Shown: in pieces, positions 48,793-60,631 of the stretch
Layout: every line of letters begins with the position of its first letter
Numbering within the stretch: the stretch's first letter is position 1
Assembly: GCA_039720395.1 (NCBI GenBank)
Contig: CM077826.1
Location: 31,492,810 to 31,556,809 of the forward strand
Source of the DNA: Liquidambar formosana
Taxonomy: Eukaryota; Streptophyta; Magnoliopsida; Saxifragales; Altingiaceae
Length of the DNA stretch: 64,000 nt
Reading direction: 5' to 3'
The notes under the pieces: model-generated
Databases searched by the model: none
What the model was told of the DNA's origin: nothing
Seen by the model: the letters and a program-made list of their open reading frames with translations, nothing else
Made by a program: the position numbers and the translations under genes

Positions 48793-50372
48793 TTGATTAT
48801 TTAATTAATGGTGATTAATTTTATAATGTTTTAAATGGTTTAAAACACAATTTAGGATTAAATTAAAATCTGGAAATTTTATTTTAATTAAATAAAATTG
48901 TTTTGTTTAATTAAAAAGATCCAAATATTTGATATTAGAGTTTAATTAGGGGACTTTATATGTTTCAATTAATTTGATTAATTGAAATTCAATGTCTTAA
49001 ATGTTAAGACTTAATTAATTCTGGAAATTATGCATATCCTAATAAGATTAGGACACATTAATGAGATTAATGAAAACCAATCAATAGAGTTACCATAAAT
49101 GCCCATATGTTTATCGCTTACAGTTATTTCCTTTATTATGCAATGTGATTGTATGGTTATAGGATGGATGATGATTATGGACTATACCTTTAAACCAATT
49201 GTGATTGGCCGTCTTATGAATGGGTTGTATTATTTTCAAGAGTTGTAATTTAATTTTTGGTGATGTATTATTTATTTGGGGCTTGCATGCCACCTTCTTC
49301 TCTCTCTCTATCATTCTCTTATGTACCCCACATTCCCCTTATGTATCCCTTTCTTTAAATTATGTAAATGTTATGTAATCGAGAGCACACTAAGGAGCAT
49401 GGTGGACCTAAAGGAGCATGGTGGAGACCAATAAGCCTATGGTGGAGACCATGAAGCTAATGGAGGAGATTGAAGGGCTTGAAAGCTTTGAGAAGACTTT
49501 CAAGAGAGCATGCTACGTTTCGAATGAATGTTTTACGATCACCTACACCCACCTTAGACCTTGGATTCAATTCATTGGCTTGGATTGAATCTTCTTAAAG
49601 TCCATAATCATTATAGTGGGAGCTTTTAATGAGATTAATAGAGATAGCTCCAAATCCTAAAGATCGTTATTTGTCACCTTATAGGTACTAATATCGATAA
49701 GTGGATTACATATATATAATGTTGTTATATATTTCTTATTTAAATGCATGAGATGTATGTTAGATTAGTTAATTTGATGAGACCCTTAAAACCCCTCTCT
49801 TTTAATTTTAAGTTGGAAATGGATAATACATTAGGGAATGGATTCTTCATTGCCTTCCATCATTATAGGATCATCTAACGTCCCTTAATGTGGGTACCTG
49901 GCTGCAAACATGTAGGAGCTACCCATATTAAAGACATTACTTGAAACTATCACATATGTAGATATCATGGGGTGCCTAAGCTGGTATATACCAAGAAACT
50001 AACATGTGAAGTATATATTTGGTGAAACATACCTGTGTGAATAATAGGCTTAACTTAACTAGGGAAGTATTCCAAGAAACTAACATGTGAGGAGTATGTA
50101 CCCTAGAGGCAAAATGATTGGAACTTGCTTATGAAGCAATAGACAAAGAGTTGTCTTCTTACTGTGGGTTAGAAGTCAAGAAACTAATATGTGAGGCTTC
50201 TAGGTCATAGTGGGACCCCAATCCCCATTAGGAATAAGATTCCCAAATTCCATTAGAGGGTGTATGGAATTTGATAAAATAGTGGGAGGTACCATATGAT
50301 TGAAGACCCGATCATTATGGATTAAAAATGAAATCTAATTCTCTATTTAATTTTTATATGTAGTTCATAGAA
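48793..50372 (+). other. E2 leader, second part
   Basis: It continues the leader after the E7 insertion. A 19-bp tandem duplication (about 49391-49429, AAGGAGCATGGTGGA repeated) breaks the frame that is open in E1 and E7. It contains the three hairpins (49985-50203) and the acceptor-like TATATGTAG before gag. Confidence 0.8.
49985..50203 (+). ncRNA. Three hairpins with one shared loop, E2 leader
   Basis: Loops at 49993-50009 and 50074-50090 read AAGAAACTAACATGTGA; the third, 50178-50194, has one C-to-T change. Stems are TATATACC/AGTATATA, TATTCC/GGAGTA plus outer CTAGGG/CCCTAG (50059-50064 and 50101-50106), and TTAGAAGTC/GGCTTCTAG. Confidence 0.7.
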
Positions 50373-51243
50373 ATGGCTCACCTCAACCCACTATCCAAAA
50401 TTTTGGACACCAACCATTTGACTGGACCTAATTATCTTGATTGGCTAAGGAATTTGAAAATCGTTTAAAATTCCGAAAAGATTACCTACACACTTGATGG
50501 CCCACTTCCTAAGGCTCCTACTGAGATTGCAACTTAGCAGGAGAAAGACGCTTATCAGAAGCGCATGGACGACAACCTAAAGACAAGATGCTATTTGATG
50601 GCATCCATAAGCCCTAAGCTTCAGAAGCAACATGAGTCCATGAGTAGCTCTCCCGACATCTTTCTCCACTTACAAGAGTTGTATGGGGAGCAAAGTAGGA
50701 TCGCTAAATATAATATTCAAGGATCTATTCAAGGCAAGGATGAACGAGGGTTCATCCATGACTGATCACACCTTGAAGATTATCAACCATATCGAGCAGC
50801 TTGAGAAGTTTGATGTGATCGTTGAAGCTGATATGTGTTTAGACATTATTCTGCAGTCCCTTCCTGATTCATTTGGGCCGTTCATTATGAATTTTCATAT
50901 GAACAAGCTTGAGCCCACTCTCCCTAGGCTACACAATTTGCTCAAGATGACTGAGGAGATGATAAAGAAAGGGAAAAGTTCTTTGCTCGCATTTGATGGA
51001 GCTTCTACTTCCAAAGCCAAACCTAAGCCCAAAGGCAAGGGAAAAAGCAAGGGTAAGAGTACCCAAGGGAAGAAGAAGAAGAACTTAAAGCCGAAGGGAG
51101 GCATCAAGAAAGGTAATACCGACAAGGCCAAAGGAACCTGTTTTCACTATGGCAAGGATGGGCACTGGAAACGTAACTACCGGGAGTATCTGGATACTCT
51201 AAAGAACCGACCTTCGGAAGGTATGGATCATGCTCTAAACTAA
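50373..51243 (+). pseudogene. E2 gag, with stops and a broken zinc knuckle
   Basis: It starts MAHLNPLSKILD like E7. A TAA stop follows at about codon 32 and a TAG near 50536. An open stretch then covers most of the rest (frame open 50683-51243), including MNFHMNKLEPTLPRLHNL and a Lys/Gly-rich segment. The zinc knuckle is CFHYGKDGHWKRNY (51139-51180), with the second and fourth metal ligands (Cys) changed to Tyr, so it could not bind zinc normally. Its middle is intact where E7 has a deletion. Confidence 0.88.
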
Positions 51244-52973
51244 ATGTTAGTTGCATAGAGCATGATAGTTCTAAATTGAATGCTAATAATCTTAATAGAA
51301 CAAAATATACATAGTGATGTATGAAGAGGTTTATCTTACTTTACATCCTTTACCGATGATTCATTCTAGGTTTGGGTGTGTATACTTAAAGAAGTACAAA
51401 TCTGAATCATTTGAAGAGTTCAAAGAATTCAGATATGAAGTAGAGAAACAAACTAGTAAAAGTATCAAGCTCTTCGATTGGATCGAGGAGGCGAATATTT
51501 AACTGGTGATCTTTTAGATCAACTTGTTCAAACATGCATTCTATTCTAATGGACACCTCTTAGAAAACCATAACTAAATGGTGTGTCAGAAAGGAGGAAG
51601 AGGACCTTATTGGATATGGTTCGCTCCATGATAAGTTACAACGACCTAATATTATCCTTGTTAAGATATGCCTTAGAAATTACCACGTACCTATGAAACA
51701 GAGTTCAAACCAAGGCTGCCCTTAAGACCTATATGAGATATGGAAAGGGAAGCACCAAACCTTAAGCATGTTAAGGTATGGGGTTGCACTGCATATGTAG
51801 AGACACATGATGTAACCAAATTGGAAATCAAGATAACTTAAATGTAGGTTTGTGGTTTATCCTAAAAGGAGTTTAGGATATCATATCTATTATCTTGATG
51901 AACAAAAGGTGTTTTGTTTGTATGTTTGCAATCTTTCTTGAAAAAGAGTTCATTCAAGAAGGCAGCAACAACAGGAAAATAGAACTCAAAGAGTTGTCTA
52001 ATGAGACACAAACCGACCTTGATGCAACCCCTGTCCCTGTTGAGACAGAACCCATTATTGTACCATGATTGTACAAAGGGTTAGTGGGAGTGCGATCATA
52101 TTTTGGTCCTATAAGTGAATAATGTTCTACTTATTAGGGAATAATGTAGAGATGTTGTCAACAGTGAAAAATTAGTTTTTCACAAAGTTTCTCCATAAAA
52201 GATTTGGAAGAAGCATCCTATATTCTGGGAATGGAGGTCTATAGAGATAGATCTTAAAGGATGCTAAGTCTCTCCCAATCAATGTATGTAGACAAGATTT
52301 TGAAAGGGTTCAAAATGCATGATTTCAAAAGAGGTCTAATTCCTGTCAGACATGAAATCAAGTTGTCTAAAAGCATATGCCATGCTGTGTACATTACCAG
52401 ATATCAGTTTTGTTGTAAATGTTACAAATAGATATCGGGTAGACCCAAATAAGGTATACTGGGAAGCAGTCAAGGCTATCCTTAAGTACTTGAGAAGAAC
52501 TAAAGGACCTATGCCTTGTCTATGGAGAAAGAAACTTGGAAATGGTTGGCGTAACAAATTCAGATTTTCAATATGACGATGATGATAGGAGATCAACATC
52601 GAGGTATGTTCTCACCTTAAATGGTGGAGCTGTAAATTTGAGCGCATTGCTGTATGTTTGAATGAGTAAGTTCATTGCAGAACTAGGAGTGGTTCCTAAC
52701 GTTGAGAAGTCTTTACTATTGTTTTTGTGACAACAATAAGGCTATTGCTCAAGACAAGGATCCACGGTCTCATCAAAAGTCCAAACTTTAAGCGGCGATT
52801 CCAAGTGATTAGAGAGATCATTGGAAGTGATGACATATACATATAGAAGTTTAATACAACAAAGAATAAAGAAGACCCCTTTACTAAAGTTGTGACCCAA
52901 GTATGTTGGATCACCCTCTACAGGATATGGGTATGAGATACATGGTGGATTGGTTGTAGTGCAAGTGGGAGAT
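51244..52973 (+). pseudogene. E2 pol remnant and polypurine tract
   Basis: Integrase pieces are at 51314-51502 (VYLKKYKSESFEEFKEFR) and near 51550-51620. The protease part kept in E7 is missing. After the integrase end near 52050, a VNNVLLI-type segment follows within about 80 bp, so the main RT domain is absent, with the same junction as E7. RNase H remnants run from about 52560 to 52900. GCAAGTGGGAGAT (52961-52973) is the polypurine tract. Confidence 0.85.
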
Positions 52974-54653
52974 TGTTAGGATTATGCCCTAGAGCCAATC
53001 ATAGAGATGATTGTTTAGGGATTAGGAACAATCAATTGATTTCAGTTATATATGTCACATTTATTATTGATTTAATAAAAGGGCTTATTCTATTATGTTT
53101 ATATGCATCATTTATATTTACATAATATGTCCATGGTGTTAGAGTTGAGAATATGAAATTACAAAGGGTTGTAATTTTGAGACTCTAAATATATCTCTGT
53201 ATTAAACTCCTAAATCATTCCTAGTTGAAGGTTCACTATGATGGACAGTAATGAACCATAGGACTAGCACTTGTTAGGTTGACTCTATAGGAGGATAGCT
53301 AGTCTCAAGCTATTTGTGTGGAGACACTACAACCAACAAGTGGGTGCCTATTATAAGAATAGGTACACTGAATGTGACCAAAGATATGAGATAAACTGAA
53401 TGGAGTTTTAACTTGCCTGTCAATCAGTTTCTCATTGTTATAGTGGTACAAGTAATCCTTAGATCTGAGACACCATGGTTGTCTTATGCATGTAGCTTTA
53501 GAAGTTTGATAACACTAAGTGCAGATCTATTCAGGGGTCTGTAAGGGTGTTCATTGGCCCTACTGCTATGTGTGTGAAGGCATGTGAGTGATCAATAAGG
53601 AATCCATCACCCTCAGGAAAAAGGGAGTGAATGTCTCATATAGCATTCATTAAATATAACTCATTAAACCCATGGACCCATGGTAGAATGAATATGGAAA
53701 GGAGTTTCCATAAGTTCATCATTGAGTTGATATTAATGAATGAGTATAAAGAAATTGAACTAGGGACTTGACAGACTTCCATGTCCTATTAGTTCAATTG
53801 GAAACATTGTGTTGATGGAAGGATGGAATTGTAACCTATAAACTATAACATAAGGATTCTTTGTAAATGACTATTCACCTCATTAAGGACCACACCATGA
53901 GCCATATGCTAGGTGTTACTCATGGTTAGTAGAAGCCCTAATTGATATAAATGAGTTATAATCAATTAGGGAATTGAAAGGAGTTTCAATTAGACCCTTT
54001 AATGGAAAGTGTTCCATTGTGCACAACATGTGCTATTCCTACTACTTGATGATGTGAACCTAATGGGTCACACACTGATCATGCTAAGAGAGCTTGAAAG
54101 TCGATGAGAGAAAGGGCATAAGTGAATAAAAGAATTGTTCTTAAGGGGCAAGTTTGTATTTGATATAAACTAGAGGGCTTATTGTGTAATTAAGGAGTGA
54201 ATTACATAAAACCAATTAGGGTTAGAAGTCCCCCTATGGCCAGCCCTATATAGCCTCATGTCATGTGATGACATGAACATAATTGGTATTCCCAAGTGCT
54301 GGCCGAAATTCACTAAAGGGCTCTCTCTCTCTCTCCCTCTTCTCCACCTCTAGCAACAACAGGGAAGAAGAAGGAAAGGACTTCAAGCTCAAGCTAGGTG
54401 TGGATACCGTTGGAGGCAGCACACTTGGGCTGCTCATTCACCACTGTCCGGAGACAAAACTTGGAGCAAAAAGGAGAAGACAAAGCTTGAAGCATAAAGG
54501 AGAAGACATTAATCAACTGTAAGTAATCCCAACTCTCTTGGTAGTTAGGGTTTATGTTTTTGTATTATGCATAATCGGATTCATGGGTTTGGGAATCGTA
54601 GGAAAATTTTAATTCCGCCTTTGTAGTTTTCCTCCCTAGTTAGATTCCCAACA
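52974..54653 (+). repeat. E2 3' LTR
   Basis: 1680 bp, TGTTAGG...CCCAACA. It lacks about 14 bp at the TATA palindrome that the 5' LTR has. Confidence 0.95.
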
Positions 54654-56525
54654 GTAAGCACTCCTTTTGAATGCTAAACATGGGTTTTCTCTTTCTCTTT
54701 CTTCTTCTTCTTCTATGATAGTTCTAGTGCATGATGTAATTTCACATGTTAGGATAGTTCAATGCTTTTATGATGTGTTATGAATGATTTCGAAATGATT
54801 TATGACTTTATATGCTTGATAATCCCTAGTTTACTAAGGTTTTGAAAGTATTATCTCTTCTATCCTCTTAAATCATGCATAGTTCACATGTTTAGGTTGA
54901 TGTGATAATTATCATGAGTTGATGCTCCTGTTAGTTAATATACATGATATGAATGATGTTCATGATGATTTGAGCATGTGTTAGAGTCTTTTCATAGGTT
55001 TTTATGCATAGTTGTGAGATTAGGGTTTCGATAACCCTAAAATCACACAAGTTTCATACAGCATGCTTAGCTTAACTCTGTGAGTAGTTTCTCATCATAG
55101 CCATTCTATATATGCTGCATATAGTTGAATCATGCTAGGTTTGCATTCATATAGTAGTTTTTATAGGGTTTTTGGAGATATTATCCTTTTTTAAGGATAA
55201 TTATCCTTTTTGTTAAGTAGGGTTTCGCATGAGAGCTTTCTGTGATGTGTTTAAGCATAAAATCACTTCTATTGTATTCTAGTATATATGTTTTACGTAG
55301 GATATGATGATTGCACCTCCCCATAGTGACTTTTTTACGTGAAATTGTCTTAGGATAGTTTTGCTTAAGAAAGCTCGCCGTAGGAAGGTCTGTTTTCATA
55401 TTTTACATAAAATATCATCTTTTTTGTTAGAATAGATTTTGTTATCATGTTTATTGATATTGTGGGAGTCTCTTATGATTGTTAGAGTGTCTTTGGTAGG
55501 TTTTTTATGAATATTAGTCAAGTCATTGCCTGTAGGATTGAGTTGGGATCCATAGTTATTCATTATTCTTGCTGTTGGCATGATAAATGGATGATTTTAG
55601 GCCTTGTCATGGTTCTGTCCAGATTAGTGTTTTGTTCTCTTTGCATGGTTTTGTGCACTTGCAATGGTGCAAACAGGTACAATAATTGTCCTATTGCAAA
55701 TAGGGCTGCTATTGCTTGAAATTGCTAATGCTTGAAGCTATTGCTGCTCAGGTTAGTGGGTTTGAAGGTGCCCCAATTCACCTTTCTTTTTTGTTCTTTC
55801 TCTTCTTCCTCCTAGGGTTATGTCTTAATATGGACACATGGTAACTATCAAGGGTTTCCTTCATTAATAAAATTCTGGTTTTCTATCAAAGTTTTCCTCT
55901 TGTGGAAGTTTTCAATTTTGGACTATTCAATACATTCTCAAACAAGGAAACTTAGGGTTTTTACCATAGGTTTGTATTAGGTTGTAACCCTATTCTTTTC
56001 AAACTACGTGAACTTTGATCCATGTATTTCGCTGCATGGTACGTAGGCGCTCGTTTTGAGGCTCAAGTCCGTTCTAGGATCCAAGTATCCTAGGTTCTTT
56101 TCCTTTATTTTTTTTTTTCTGTTTTGTTTTATTTGTTTGATTATGCATGGATGAGATGGATGGATGGAATATATGTTATGCATGCTGCTTTGTGATGATA
56201 TATGATGATATTTTGAGTGAAAAATATCTTAAATTAGCCCAATCAAATTAAGAAACCAACTCGGGCGATGTGGGTGTCCTATGGGCTTTACTCAGAACCT
56301 TCCCACGTCGTAACTTAGCCCCCGAATCCAATTTTCTGGTTTCAAAGACTTTGCTTTTCCTTTAATGGAGTCATGTGGTTTTGAAAATAAAACATTTGTA
56401 TGGTTTTCCTCTTTTCCTTAAAAAAATGAGGTGGCGACTCATTTTCATTTGTTATCTTTTGAACTCGTATTTTTTTATCTCGCCAAACTCTTGTGGGCGC
56501 CGCGCTTTTTCGTGGGTTCACACAT

Positions 56526-56721
56526 ATAGAGTGACAATTCCAAGTGATTAGAGGAATCATTGGAAAAGGTAATAGATAAATTACAGAAGATATTATCTAC
56601 ATAAGTTTTTGTAGACCTACTGACTAAAGCTTTAAAACATAATTGGTTATGTCTAAGACCAACATCTTGAGAAGATAGGTATGCGATACATGGTCGATTG
56701 GTTTTAGTGTAAGTGAGAGAT
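56526..56721 (+). pseudogene. E1 pol remnant, final part, with polypurine tract
   Basis: It continues RNase H from 32708 (compare 52795-52973 in E2: CAATTCCAAGTGATTAGA...). It ends GTAAGTGAGAGAT, a worn polypurine tract, directly before the 3' LTR. Confidence 0.85.
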
Positions 56722-58381
56722 TGTTAGGATTATGCCCTAGAGCCAATCATAGAGATGATTGTTTAGGGATTAGGAACAATCATTTGATTTCATTTATGTA
56801 TGTCACATTTATTATTGATTTAATAAAAGGGCTTATTCTATTATGTTTATATGCATCATTTATATTTATATAATATGTCCATAGAGTTAGAGTTAAGAAT
56901 ATGGAATTACAAAGAGTTGTAATTTTGAGACTGTAGATATATCTCTGTACTAAACTCCTAAAGCATTCCTAGTTGAAGGTTCACTATGATGGTAGTAATG
57001 AACCACAGAGCTAGCACTTGTTAGGTTGACTCTATAGGAGGATAGCTAGTCTTAAGCTATTTGTGTATAGACACTACAACCAACAAGTGGGTGCCTATTA
57101 CTAGAATAGGTACACTAAATGTGACCAAAGATATGAGATAAACTGAATGGAGTTTTATCCTGCCTGTCAATCAGTTTCTCATTGTTATAGTGGTATAAGT
57201 AATCCTTAGAACTGAGACACCATAGTTGTCTTATGCATGTAGCTTTAGAAGTTTGATAACACTAAGTGCAGATCCTATTTAGGGGTTTGCAAAGGTGTTC
57301 ATTGGCCCTACTACTATGTGTATGAAGGCATGTGAGTGATCAACAAGGGATCCATCACTCTTAGGAAAAAGAAAGAGAATGTCTCATTAGCATTCATAAT
57401 ATAACTCATTAAATCCATGGCCATGGTAGGATGAATGTGGAAAAGAGTTTCCATGAGTTCATCAATGAATTGATATTCATGATTGAGTATAAAGTAATTA
57501 AACTAGAGACTTGACAGACTTCCATGTCCTATTAGTTTAATTGGAGACATTGTGTTGAAAGAATGATGCAATTGTAACCTATAAACTATAACAGAAGGGT
57601 TCTTTGTTAGATATTTATTTACCTCATTAAGGACAACACCATGAACCATATGCTAGGTGTTATTCATGGTTAGTAGAAGCCCTAATTGATATAAGTGAGT
57701 TATAATCAATTAGGGAATTGGAAGGAGTTCCAATTAGACCCTAAATGGAAAGAGTTCCATTGTACACACCTCGTGCTATTCCTACTACTTGATGATGTGA
57801 ACCCAATGGGTTACACACTGATCATGCAAGAAGAGCTTTAAAGTCTATGAGAGAAAGGGTTTTAGTGAATAAAGAATAGTTCTTTATAGGCCTATTTGTA
57901 TTTGATACAAATAATAGGGGTTAATATGTAATTAAGTGTAATTACACATAACCCTATTAGGGTTTCTTCCCAATGGCCAGCCCCCTTTAGTGGGCTGCAT
58001 ATATAAGTCACACTTAAGTGTGACATGGCATAATGCTTGCACACTTCCAACCCTAGCAGTCCAAGCTGTTGGAGGCTCTCTTCTCTCTCTCCCTCTTCTC
58101 CACCTCTAGCAACAACAAGGAAGAAGAAGGAAAAGGCTTGAAGCTCTAGCTAGGTGTGGATACCGTTGGAGGCAGCACACTTGGGCTGCTCATTCACCGC
58201 TATCCGAAGTCGAAGCTTGGAGCAAAAAGGAGAAGACCATTAAAACTGTAAGTGTTCTAACCCTCTTCGTAGTTAGGGTTTGATTTTGTGTTATGTATAG
58301 TTAGATTCATGGGATTGTGAATCGTAGGAAAAATTTTTATATTCCGCACTTCTATTTTTCCTTCTTGTATGATTCCCAATA
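56722..58381 (+). repeat. E1 3' LTR
   Basis: 1660 bp, TGTTAGG...CCCAATA (terminal CA changed to TA), followed by GGATC. Confidence 0.95.
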
Positions 58382-59123
58382 GGATCTCAATGAATGCTCA
58401 TCAATGAGTTCAAGTAGTATATAAATAGTCATTGGGTCCAATATGACCATTTCCTAACATTTAATGCTGGGAAAAGAGGTTTAGTAGGCATTTAATGCTT
58501 AAAAGACCATTTAAAAAACTAGTCATTATGTGTCAGCACGAGGATTTCTGACATCTGAAACTTCTTTCAGTCATCTGAAATTGGTCTTTCAGTTGTCTGC
58601 AATAGACATTTGAGAAAACCAGAGACAGTTATAATGCAAAAGACACATTATCTAAAAACTATGTTCTAGAAAACATGAAACATTAAGTTTAAGTCCATTG
58701 GTCTTTTAGGGATAAAAACCCTTATCAAAAGTGGTCTTTTGGTCATTCATTCAAGTCTACCTGATTTTAATCTAAGCCCTTAGTAGGATAGTGAGCATTA
58801 ATCATGAGAACAACCTTACAAAGGATCTAATACTTGCACAAATAAGAATTCTTCATTTTGATCTTCTCCTGGAGTGTTGGAAAGGTTTATTCATGATCTT
58901 TGATAGATGTAGTAGTTGATTCTTTGATCTTGCTCTATGCTTTTGAAGTTCCATGTCCATGTATTAAAGCCATGAGTATTTAGCTACCTTTCTGAAGTTG
59001 ATTACATGATGGATTTTATATAATGCCCTATCTTAATCAAAACTTTAATTTACAATTATTAACTTAAACACTAATATTATTGTTATCATCAAAATCTATG
59101 ACATGGAGACCTTGGGGCCAATA

Positions 59124-59670
59124 GTACATAAGGTATTTTATTACCTTCATAGACTATTTTTCTAGATACATGTATGTGTATTTAATGTTGAATAAAGATG
59201 AGCATTTTGATTTTTTAAACGTTATAAATCTGAAGTTGAAAATCAAAAGGAAAAGAAAATTAAAATCCTCCAAAGTGATAGAGGTGGAGAGTAATTTTCA
59301 ACAAAATTCTCCATATTCTGTGAAGAACATAGGAATTGTATATCAAAAGATTGCTCCTTACACACCACAACAAAATGGTTTGGCTAAAAGAAAAATAGGA
59401 CTATTGTTGATATGGTGAATGTTATGATTTGGAATGCAAAATTCCTTTCAATTTTTGGGGAGAAGTGATAGATATTACATGTCATGTGCATGATCGAATT
59501 TCATTTAGGACAACACATGTATCAGATGAATGTAAAGCATATAGACTTTTAGATTCTATTAGATTTGGAATCTAATGTCATAATTGAATCAAAAGATGTT
59601 GAATTTATTGAATATAAATTCATTAGTGATTCAAATTCTATAATGGATCCTACACAAATACAACCCTACA
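59124..59670 (+). pseudogene. Copia-H integrase fragment (piece 3 of 3)
   Basis: The integrase core resumes with YVYLMLNKDEHFDFL near 59170. The block IAPYTPQQNGLAKRK follows near 59350, and a post-integrase block LESNVIIESKDVEFIE at 59560-59610. There are frame changes and stops between them. Nothing of RT is found after about 59670, so the copy is truncated. Pieces 1 and 2 are at 12124 and 23143. Confidence 0.85.
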
Positions 59671-60631
59671 CAATAAGGAAGGTTTTTTGGTGGGTTTTTT
59701 TTATTAGACGGGGATATCCTGCAAAATGGGTAACAATAGGAGGTTTTTGCATTTTACCCTGATAACAACATACATATCCGTCTCAATCATTACAGTTTTA
59801 AGCGGTTCAGGCTTAGCTCAAATTGATTGGACTGTCAGGCAAATAATGGTAACCAAACTGAAATTTACAAACCGGCCCAGTGACTAGAAACAAAAAATTA
59901 GGGTTAGTTTCTCTACAAACTTCAAGCTCGACCTGAAAGCCTTGGAAATGCGAATTCAGGTTCATCTTTATCATGCATAGACACAAATCAAAATATTCCT
60001 TCTAATTAATCAAACCTGCAGCCCTTATTGCTTGTGCTTTACAGACATAATCGAATTGACAACTATAACAAAAGACCTTGACTTAAAAGCTATCCTCACC
60101 ATAGTTTAACCCTGAGAGAAGGGGAAAAAAAAAAAAGAAAAAAAAAAAAAAATCAACAACATTGATGCACTACAAGTTTGCAACAGCCTCCTTCCCACCA
60201 AAAGATTTGAATGAAAACTACATTTATCTTAAACCTAGTGGCAATATTTAACATCCTTTAGTTTGGCTGTAGGAGAGCTACAATCACATTTCTTCTGACT
60301 TCAACCCAACACAATATAAGAACAGAACTGCATCTTCTCTTTAAGAGAAAAGGGGAAAAGGGAGGAAAAAATTGGGGTTGTGGGGCAAGAAGGAAAAAGA
60401 GAAGCTAGTTGCCCACCCGGGAGCAAAGACAAGCTGCTTCCTCATGGATTCTGTGACAGCCACTTCGATCTGGACCTTGGTATTAAGCACGTGCTAAGAT
60501 TTAGGAGGCACTTGAAATCTGAGAATTAATGCAACCTCCAACTCCGTGGTTGGTGTGAAAGGGAAAGAAGCCTCCTCCAACTGCAACCCAAAAAAGTTAA
60601 CCCAGAAATTATATTTCTTCCTGGGCCATCT
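59671..60631. other. Downstream flank and probable 3' UTR of the PP2A gene
   Basis: No other gene is seen. Just left of the stop codon at 60632 the sequence should be the 3' UTR of the minus-strand gene; its end cannot be fixed. An A-rich run at about 60127-60152 (T-rich on the gene strand) is present. Decayed copia DNA ends within about 1 kb of the stop codon. Confidence 0.5.

Larger units (their letters stand above)
33858..54653 (+). mobile_element. E2: copia family A element, nested in T3
   Basis: 5' LTR 33858-35550 and 3' LTR 52974-54653, with perfect GTAAG on both sides (33853-33857 and 54654-54658). PBS is at 35552, leader in two parts (35564-37521 and 48793-50372, split by E7), gag at 50373-51243, damaged pol to about 52960, and a purine-rich GTGGGAGAT before the 3' LTR. 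Without E7 it is about 9.5 kb. E2 and E7 share an LTR subgroup (TATTATAAGAATAGG) distinct from E1 (TATTGCGAGAATAGG). Confidence 0.95.
32709..56520 (+). mobile_element. T3: Tat-like gypsy solo LTR, split by E2
   Basis: It begins TGTCACACCCCATTTTTGTC (32709) and ends CGTGGGTTCA (56520), flanked by CACAT (32704-32708 and 56521-56525). If the family end TTCACA is preferred, the end moves to 56522 with one mismatch in the duplication. The two parts, 32709-33857 and 54659-56520, total about 3.0 kb and parallel T6. TATATAA lies at 33684-33690. The 3' part has TACGTAGGCGCTC (56041), CGGGCGATGTGGGTGTCC (56262) and GGTGGCGACTC (56430). No internal region is present. Confidence 0.88.
24905..58381 (+). 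mobile_element. E1: copia family A element, complete but nested and decayed
   Basis: 5' LTR 24905-26559 and 3' LTR 56722-58381 are flanked by perfect GGATC (24900-24904 and 58382-58386). The two LTRs differ by a few per cent by eye. Inside are the PBS, a leader of about 3.4 kb, decayed gag-pol, and the T3/E2/E7 stack inserted near the end of RNase H. Removing T3 and everything inside it leaves about 9.7 kb. Its gag start codon is lost and pol is full of stops, so it is defective. It belongs to the same LTR subgroup as the solo LTR at 44485. Confidence 0.93.
23189..59123 (+). mobile_element. S1: LTR of family S, split by S2 and E1
   Basis: It starts TGTAGGCCCAAG (23189) and ends GGGGCCAATA (59123), the decayed forms of TGTTGGCCC / GGGCCAACA. 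Without S2 and E1 it is about 1.26 kb in three parts (23189-23646, 24838-24904, 58387-59123), close to the 1.19 kb of S2. It interrupts copia-H integrase. The flanks AAAGA and GTACA do not match, so the duplication has decayed or the boundary is a few bases off. The LTR looks copia-like (GGTGAATAGGG near its start and GTTATCATCAAAATC near its end), but its lineage is not proven. Confidence 0.72.
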
